Below, in pieces: positions 1 through 3,829 of a stretch of 5,322 bases of DNA. A program made the translations under genes and the position numbers. The notes under the pieces are model-generated. The model had not been told where the DNA came from, searched no databases, and saw only the letters and a program-made list of their open reading frames with translations. The stretch spans positions 1 to 5,322 of the forward strand of contig CAJOPK010000267.1 of NCBI GenBank assembly GCA_905236255.1, in the 5' to 3' direction. How positions within the stretch are numbered: the first letter of the stretch is position 1; each line of letters begins with the position of its first letter. The stretch is from an uncultured Selenomonadaceae bacterium (GTDB taxonomy: Bacteria > Bacillota > Negativicutes > Selenomonadales > Selenomonadaceae).

Positions 1-640
1 ACACGTCGAATCCGGCTCAAGCGTTCAAGATTACATTCTTCAGAGTGATTTGACCAGAACAAATGTTGATGCGGTAATTAAAGGTGCGCGTGTAGTCAAA
101 GAATGGAAAGAAGCGGACGGCGGTTATGTCGTAATTATGGAAGTTCCCCTTTTCGGTGTAAGCAAAAGTCTTTCAAGTGCGGTAATGCAACCTCCGACGG
201 CTCCGCCGGCACCTTTCCCGGCTCCCGAAGTTATTCCTTCGGTCGGTGCGGGCAGCAATACCGGCTCGACTTCTTCTTATACGACGATAGGCGGCGGTGA
301 AGGAATGGCAAACGGCGGATTTACCGGCGTAATAGTCGATTGCACGGGCTTGGGACTTAATCCGGTAATGAGTCCGGTAATCAAAAATGTAAACGGCACA
401 AAACTTTACGGTCATGAAAATCTCAATTACGATCTCGTAATTCGCGACGGTATGGTAAACTATGCAAACAATCGCGGTCAGGCACAGCGCGCCGGCTCAA
501 ATCCTTTGGTTGTGAGAGCTGTCCGTGTTGAAGATCACAATGCAAATCCGGTCGTCAGTGTTGAGGACGGAAGCAGAATTTTGATTGAAAACGGCGCAAG
601 CGGATTTTTGACAAAGACGGCGGTAGTTTTCCTGTATTAA
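1..640 (+). CDS. LPP20/FlgT-like envelope protein, C-terminal part (5' end outside window)
   Basis: The reading frame is open from base 2 to the TAA at 638-640, giving 212 visible residues; an internal TTG at 50 could be taken for a start, but the frame continues upstream (beginning HVESGSSVQDYILQSDLT), so the gene is cut by the window edge. Residues 17-52 (DAVIKGARVV, then GGYVVIMEVPLFG) resemble the LPP20-type domain found in secreted lipoproteins and flagella-associated proteins such as FlgP/FlgT. Residues about 62-104 form a low-complexity linker rich in Pro, then Gly/Ser/Thr. A second globular part follows (about 105-212), beginning GGFTGVIVDCTGLGL and ending in a hydrophobic strand, FLTKTAVVFLY. 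No catalytic motif is visible. The signal peptide or lipobox expected for this family would lie upstream. It is probably an exported envelope or surface protein and is co-transcribed with the TPR gene 13 bases downstream. The family call is from remembered motif resemblance; the exact function is unknown. Confidence 0.7.
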   Translation, partial: HVESGSSVQDYILQSDLTRTNVDAVIKGARVVKEWKEADGGYVVIMEVPLFGVSKSLSSAVMQPPTAPPAPFPAPEVIPSVGAGSNTGSTSSYTTIGGGEGMANGGFTGVIVDCTGLGLNPVMSPVIKNVNGTKLYGHENLNYDLVIRDGMVNYANNRGQAQRAGSNPLVVRAVRVEDHNANPVVSVEDGSRILIENGASGFLTKTAVVFLY

Positions 641-649
641 GCGGGTGAT
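639..649 (+). promoter_or_regulatory. Ribosome binding site that sets the TPR gene start
   Basis: AAGCGGGTGAT matches the extended Shine-Dalgarno AAGGAGGTGAT at 9 of 11 positions and overlaps the stop codon of the upstream gene. It lies 4 bases before ATG 654, with the core GG bases about 8 bases away. The GTG at 645 falls inside this site and so is not a likely start. Confidence 0.7.
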
Positions 650-653
650 TGAA

Positions 654-1619
654 ATGTTGAAAAGATTTTCAAAAATAATTGCCGGCGGATTTTTGGCGGC
701 GGGATTGTTTACATTCCCCGTAAGCGCGGCACCTTTGGACTTCGACGCAAAGGCGGCGGTAGCCGAATACACTCAAAAACTTCAGGCGCAACCGAATAAC
801 GCCGTCCTTTACAACAATCGCGGAGTTGCCTATAAAATGCTCGAACAATATCAAAAGGCATTGGAAGATTTAAATCGGGCAATTCAACTCGATCCGAATT
901 ATTCCGACGCTTACAACAATCGCGGAACCGTTTACGACAAACTCAATCAAAATGACAAAGCAATTTCCGATTACAGCCGGGCGATTCAATTAAATCCTCA
1001 AGATGCGGTCGCTTACAACAATCGCGGATATGTGGTCGGATATTTGGCAAATTTCGCCGAAAATTCCGGAAAGCCCGAAAGCGTTTACAAGGAACAATAT
1101 CGGCGGGCAATGGCTGATTTTGACCGGGCAATTTCCCTGAAACCGGATTATGCGGAGGCTTTTCAAAATCGCGGCGATTACAACAATTTGACGGGAAATT
1201 ATCAGGCAGCGGTCAACGATTTGACGCGCGCCATTGAACTCGGTATTCGTACATCGGATATTTACACGTTGCGCGGTGTTGCCAATAAAAATCTTGAACA
1301 CTACGATGCGGCAATTTCCGATTACGGGACGGCACTTTCCATTGATCCGAAAAACGGCACGGCTTACAACAATCGCGGTTTCATATATTACAATGTTCGC
1401 AAGGATTATGTTCGTGCGCTTGATGATTTCAAGGCTGCTCTTGAGGCAGGCGGCGGCGGCACTTCTCTTTTCACAAATATTGGGAACTGTTTCTATTATC
1501 TCGGCGAATATGATATGGCAATCGACAGCTACACGCAGGCACTTTCGATAAATCAGAATTTTCAGGGTGCCGTAAAAGGTTTACAGGCGGCAATGGCTGC
1601 AAAATCAGGAAGAAGATAA
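654..1619 (+). CDS. Exported tetratricopeptide-repeat (TPR) protein
   Basis: This 321-residue protein starts at ATG 654, chosen because the Shine-Dalgarno covers the earlier GTG at 645. Residues 1-25 are a typical Sec signal peptide: positive start LKRFSK, hydrophobic core, and a VSA|AP signal peptidase I site with no lipobox cysteine. The mature part is almost entirely seven TPR units of about 34 residues, at roughly 50-83, 84-117, 118-165, 166-199, 200-233, 234-268 and 270-303. They carry the repeat consensus as YNNRG near the start of helix A and YxxAxxDxxxAIxLxP across helix B. Repeat 3 holds an insertion of about 14 residues (around YLANFAENSGKPES). TPR arrays are protein-binding scaffolds, so this is probably a periplasmic or cell-surface assembly factor. 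It follows the LPP20-like gene by 13 bases and may work with it; that partnership is inferred from position only. The specific partner and role cannot be told from sequence. Confidence 0.9.
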   Translation: MLKRFSKIIAGGFLAAGLFTFPVSAAPLDFDAKAAVAEYTQKLQAQPNNAVLYNNRGVAYKMLEQYQKALEDLNRAIQLDPNYSDAYNNRGTVYDKLNQNDKAISDYSRAIQLNPQDAVAYNNRGYVVGYLANFAENSGKPESVYKEQYRRAMADFDRAISLKPDYAEAFQNRGDYNNLTGNYQAAVNDLTRAIELGIRTSDIYTLRGVANKNLEHYDAAISDYGTALSIDPKNGTAYNNRGFIYYNVRKDYVRALDDFKAALEAGGGGTSLFTNIGNCFYYLGEYDMAIDSYTQALSINQNFQGAVKGLQAAMAAKSGRR

Positions 1620-1627
1620 AATTTTAT
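1616..1627. repeat. 12-bp perfect palindrome containing both convergent stop codons
   Basis: ATAAAATTTTAT is its own reverse complement. The plus-strand TAA (1617-1619) of the TPR gene and the minus-strand TAA (1626-1624) of the MetH-activation gene sit symmetrically within it, with only 4 bases between them. It is all A/T and too weak to be a terminator on its own. Confidence 0.8.
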
Positions 1628-2298
1628 ACTCTTGACGGACAATCTTTCTTACTGCAGGTCGCGCAGGATTTTTCCCCGACTTGCAGATTTTTTTCGTCCG
1701 ATTCGACTTTCTTCAATCCGATAATTGCCGTTATTGATTTTCGCGGAATCAACATCATTGAAATACTCAATTTCATTCCGATCTTTTCCGCTCCGGAAAT
1801 TTCAAACAATCCCTTTTGATGTTCAAGCGACCATTCGCCGTAACCGGGACTGTAACGGCTTTTCATTTTAAATCCGTCCTTTGAAATTTCCCGAAAAATT
1901 GCCTTTTCGGTTTCATCTGCTGCCTGTTCGACGGCGGCGGTGGCGGCGGCATCAATAAGCATGGCGTTCAAATATCTTCCGTTGCGAAATTCGGAAGTGA
2001 CTTCTTTTTCTATTTTTTCGCCGACGGTCAAGGCAAGACATACGACTTTTTCGCAATCGGAAAGATGTTTGATAACGGAATCTCCTTCAATGACAAATTC
2101 CGGAGAAGATTTTACCTTGTGGTTTTCGCAATCGTAATCGTAAATATTCCAAATGCCGCGCACGTCCAGAAAAGGAAGTGCCTCTTCACGGGCATCGGTT
2201 ATGTTTTGTTCGTCGAATTTTGCGGCATTTCTCAATCCGGCATAACGGCGCGTTTCCGCCGCATCAATCTCCAAAATTCTTGCATTGTAAATCGGCAT
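1624..2298 (-). CDS. Stand-alone cobalamin-dependent methionine synthase activation (reactivation) domain protein
   Basis: This 224-residue protein matches the MetH activation domain family. In MetH that domain binds S-adenosylmethionine and, with an electron donor, remethylates cobalamin that has oxidised to the inactive cob(II) state. The family signature is clear: RYSPGYGEW at 148-156, holding the R-x3-G-Y set (R148, G152, Y153) that binds SAM in E. coli MetH, then SLEHQKGLFEI and a KIGMKLSISMMLIPRKSITAIIG block at 172-194. The C-terminus ends with three cysteines spaced C-x2-C-x4-C (C212, C215, C220), a tail also known from free-standing anaerobe versions, which could hold a metal or Fe-S centre (inference). 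A separate activation protein implies that MetH elsewhere in the genome lacks its own C-terminal domain. The ATG at 2298 has AAAGGA 11 bases upstream, overlapping the TGA of the TetR gene, so the two are probably translationally coupled. A role with another corrinoid enzyme is possible. Confidence 0.88.
   Translation of the reverse strand: MPIYNARILEIDAAETRRYAGLRNAAKFDEQNITDAREEALPFLDVRGIWNIYDYDCENHKVKSSPEFVIEGDSVIKHLSDCEKVVCLALTVGEKIEKEVTSEFRNGRYLNAMLIDAAATAAVEQAADETEKAIFREISKDGFKMKSRYSPGYGEWSLEHQKGLFEISGAEKIGMKLSISMMLIPRKSITAIIGLKKVESDEKNLQVGEKSCATCSKKDCPSRV
1652..1694 (+). terminator. Intrinsic terminator of the LPP20-like/TPR operon, inside the convergent gene
   Basis: The left arm CTGCAGGTCG (1652-1661) pairs with the right arm CGACTTGCAG (1677-1686) over 10 positions, nine Watson-Crick and one G-U. 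The loop is 15 bases. The right arm is followed by one A and then seven T (1688-1694). On the plus strand this is a standard rho-independent layout about 30 bases past the TPR stop codon. It has no T-run on the minus-strand side, so it should act only on plus-strand transcripts. It lies antisense to codons of the cysteine-cluster region at the 3' end of the MetH-activation gene. Confidence 0.7.
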
Positions 2299-2309
2299 TT
2301 TTCAATCAA

Positions 2310-2315
2310 TCCTTT
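2310..2315 (-). promoter_or_regulatory. Ribosome binding site of the MetH-activation gene, overlapping the tetR stop
   Basis: On the minus strand AAAGGA shares its first A with the TGA stop of the TetR gene (2317-2315) and is 11 bases from ATG 2298. The spacer is rather long, and terminating ribosomes from the TetR gene would be delivered onto this site. Confidence 0.55.
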
Positions 2316-2911
2316 CAATCACGCCGGCACAGTCCGCTCAAAATTATTTTCAATTTCAATCCGATATTTTCGCGAAAAGAAATATTTATTCTGCTGTAAG
2401 CCGCCGCCTGATAAATCGAATGGAAAAGCTCCGAAATCAATTCCGGCGGAATGTCGGCTCGAAATTCTTTCCGGCGTTGACCTTCCTTTATAATCTCGTC
2501 GAAAATCCTTCCGAATCCCGGCGAAGAATTGGGCGGCATTTTTTCCGGGTTGTCCGAATGTTCGACCGAACTCCTCAAAAGCGGCAAAACAAAACGATTT
2601 TCGTCAACAATTTCGGCGGTAAGCATACAGGCAAGTTCCAAAAGTTCCGAAGAATTTTTATTTTCCGCACGACCTTCCGCAACTTTTTCACCGACACGCG
2701 AAAAGAGATTTTTCAAAAGATTCATCAGGACTTCTTCTTTTGACCCGAAATAATTGTAAAAAGTTCCGACCGCCAAACCTGCCGTTTCCATAATCAGCGC
2801 AAGGGAAGTTCCCGAAAAACCGCGCTCGCGAAAAAGTTTGTTTGCCGCCGTCAAAATTGCTTTTTCGGCACGAATTTTTTTTTCTTCTCTCTTTCCGATT
2901 TTTTCGTTCAT
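2315..2911 (-). CDS. TetR-family transcriptional repressor
   Basis: The protein has 198 residues from ATG 2911, close to the usual TetR length of about 190-210. The start at GTG 2920 (three more residues) is less likely because AAAGG would then be only one base away; ATG 2911 has GGAAAGG 10 bases upstream. Residues about 15-62 are the classic TetR DNA-binding domain: AILTAANKLFRERGFSGTS, then the helix-turn-helix region with IMETAGLAVGTFYNYFGSKEEV at about 40-61, where the recognition helix G-T-F-Y-N-Y-F is highly typical. The rest, mostly helical, is the variable ligand-binding and dimerisation domain, so the inducer cannot be read from sequence. Its stop is 16 bases before the MetH-activation gene, making an operon, and the gene is divergent from rpe. 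Autorepression through the 2926-2944 palindrome is plausible. An A9 tract lies in codons 9-13. Confidence 0.92.
   Translation of the reverse strand: MNEKIGKREEKKIRAEKAILTAANKLFRERGFSGTSLALIMETAGLAVGTFYNYFGSKEEVLMNLLKNLFSRVGEKVAEGRAENKNSSELLELACMLTAEIVDENRFVLPLLRSSVEHSDNPEKMPPNSSPGFGRIFDEIIKEGQRRKEFRADIPPELISELFHSIYQAAAYSRINISFRENIGLKLKIILSGLCRRD
2875..2883 (-). repeat. A9 homopolymer near the start of tetR
   Basis: Nine T on the plus strand read as nine A in the coding strand, across codons E9 to I13 (Glu-Glu-Lys-Lys-Ile) of the TetR gene, just before the DNA-binding domain. A one-base slip would frameshift the repressor almost from its start. Confidence 0.75.
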
Positions 2912-2925
2912 TACCGCCACGCCTT

Positions 2926-2944
2926 TCCGAAAAAATTATTCGGA
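2926..2944. promoter_or_regulatory. Candidate TetR operator (19-bp near-palindrome)
   Basis: TCCGAAAAAATTATTCGGA has 6-bp arms TCCGAA/TTCGGA, and its centre is symmetric apart from one mismatched pair. It covers the predicted tetR start point (about 2941) and runs up to the ribosome binding site, a normal place for autorepression. Against it, a similar arm pair occurs inside mfd at 4466-4485, where it is explained by codon use, so this word type is common in this genome. Confidence 0.45.
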
Positions 2945-2947
2945 GTG

Positions 2948-2976
2948 ATTTTATCAAAATGCCGGAAAATTCGCAA
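2948..2976 (-). promoter_or_regulatory. Promoter of tetR and the MetH-activation gene
   Basis: On the minus strand, -35 TTGCGA (2976-2971) and -10 TAAAAT (2953-2948) are separated by 17 bases. TGA directly before the -10 gives an extended -10 (TGn). Start of transcription would be near 2941, leaving a leader of about 30 bases to ATG 2911. Confidence 0.6.
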
Positions 2977-3048
2977 CCTTTCGATTAAACAGGTACACAA
3001 AATCTCAAATGATTTATTGCCGAAAGAAAATGGTTCGCGGGCACTTCC

Positions 3049-3061
3049 GGGCAAATTGCCC
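3049..3061. repeat. 13-bp perfect palindrome upstream of the rpe promoter
   Basis: GGGCAAATTGCCC has 6-bp arms around a single central A and ends 14 bases before the proposed rpe -35. It could be a regulator site for rpe. It does not resemble the palindrome at 2926-2944, so a shared regulator is not indicated. Confidence 0.4.
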
Positions 3062-3075
3062 CGTTGATTTTGCAC

Positions 3076-3102
3076 TTCACAAAAAATTGCCGCTGTGATA
3101 AT
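3076..3102 (+). promoter_or_regulatory. Promoter of the rpe-mfd operon
   Basis: -35 TTCACA (3076-3081; 5 of 6 consensus bases) and -10 GATAAT (3097-3102; 5 of 6) are preceded by TGT as an extended -10. The 15-base spacer is short, which the extended -10 may offset. Transcription would start near 3109 with a leader of about 30 bases to the rpe ATG. Confidence 0.55.
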
Positions 3103-3120
3103 ATCGGCGGGAAAATATTT

Positions 3121-3128
3121 AAAAGGAG
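3121..3128 (+). promoter_or_regulatory. Ribosome binding site of rpe
   Basis: AAAAGGAG lies 9 bases before ATG 3138. The alternative ATG at 3129 directly abuts this site with no spacer, so it cannot be the start. Confidence 0.8.
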
Positions 3129-3137
3129 ATGCGTATA

Positions 3138-3809
3138 ATGTCAACAATAATTGCCCCTTCGATTCTGTCGGCAAATTTTGCCCGGCTTGCGGACGAAATA
3201 AAAAAAGTGGAAGATGCCGGTGCGGAATATATCCATATTGACGTAATGGACGGAACTTATGTCCCGAATATTACTTTGGGATCTCCGGTCGTCAAAAGCC
3301 TTCGCCCTTATTCCAAAGCCGTTTTCGATGTTCACCTTATGACCGAACATCCGGAAACTCACATAAAAAGTTTTGCCGACGCCGGCGCGGATATAATTAC
3401 CTTTCATGCTGAAGCGGCGCGGCATTCTCACAGAGTGGTTCAGCAAATTCATGATGCCGGTTGCAAAGCCGGAGTCGCGATAAATCCGGGTACTTCCCTT
3501 TCCATGATTGAAGAACTTGTGGAAGATGTTGAAATGGTTTTGATTATGACAGTCAATCCGGGTTTCGGCGGTCAAAAGTTTATTGAGTCGATGCTCGGAA
3601 AAATTCACATGCTCTATCACATGATCCGGGAAATGGAAACGGAATGTGACATTGAAGTTGACGGCGGAATAAATGCGGAAACTTCCGTTCTTGTCCGGGA
3701 GGCCGGCGCAAATGTTCTCGTTGCCGGTTCCGCGATTTATTGCGCTCCGGATATTGCGCAAGCGATAAAAGATATTCGCGGAAAAGAAATCGTTCATCAT
3801 CATGATTAA
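3138..3809 (+). CDS. rpe: Ribulose-phosphate 3-epimerase
   Basis: This enzyme interconverts D-ribulose 5-phosphate and D-xylulose 5-phosphate in the cytosol, linking the oxidative and non-oxidative arms of the pentose phosphate pathway. The protein has 223 residues from ATG 3138, the usual family length, and is a TIM barrel. Diagnostic parts in order are IAPSILSANFARL at 5-17, HIDVMDGTYVPN at 33-44, FDVHLM at 63-68, VAINPGT at 113-119, MTVNPGFGGQ at 137-146, EVDGGIN at 173-179 and GSAIY at 197-201. The expected metal ligands H33, D35, H66 and D175 are all present; D35 and D175 are also the acid/base pair. GFGG and GS form the phosphate site. It ends with a short histidine-rich tail, HHHD. mfd follows after 20 bases, so the two are probably one operon. 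The divergent TetR gene is 226 bases away. Confidence 0.97.
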   Translation: MSTIIAPSILSANFARLADEIKKVEDAGAEYIHIDVMDGTYVPNITLGSPVVKSLRPYSKAVFDVHLMTEHPETHIKSFADAGADIITFHAEAARHSHRVVQQIHDAGCKAGVAINPGTSLSMIEELVEDVEMVLIMTVNPGFGGQKFIESMLGKIHMLYHMIREMETECDIEVDGGINAETSVLVREAGANVLVAGSAIYCAPDIAQAIKDIRGKEIVHHHD

Positions 3810-3817
3810 ACCGTCAC

Positions 3818-3822
3818 GGAGG
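3818..3822 (+). promoter_or_regulatory. Ribosome binding site that fixes the TTG start of mfd
   Basis: GGAGG stands 7 bases before TTG 3830, an ideal spacing. The frame has no in-frame ATG for over 100 codons, so this site is the main evidence for the start. Confidence 0.8.
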
Positions 3823-3829
3823 ATATAAA

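Noticed and set aside
50..640. Taking TTG 50 as the true start of the first gene
   Set aside because: The frame is open to the window edge with sensible protein sequence before it, there is no ribosome site, and the LPP20-like domain begins upstream.
645..653. GTG 645 as start of the TPR gene
   Set aside because: It lies within the Shine-Dalgarno for ATG 654, and starting at 654 gives a better signal peptide beginning.
1652..1673. Short alternative hairpin CTGC/GCAG followed by GATTTTT
   Set aside because: The stem is only 4 bp. The longer 10-bp stem ending at 1686 uses the same left arm and has a better T-run.
3009..3098. Possible 29-residue leader peptide upstream of rpe (ATG 3009, TGA 3096-3098)
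   Set aside because: There is no Shine-Dalgarno before it, and it ends within the proposed rpe promoter, so it would not be on the rpe transcript.
3090..3110. CCGC/GCGG inverted repeat flanking the rpe -10
   Set aside because: The arms are only 4 bases and such words are very common here.
3141..3803. Minus-strand open frame of 220 codons opposite rpe
   Set aside because: rpe on the other strand has every catalytic residue. The antisense frame has no recognisable domain and arises from codon use that avoids antisense stops.
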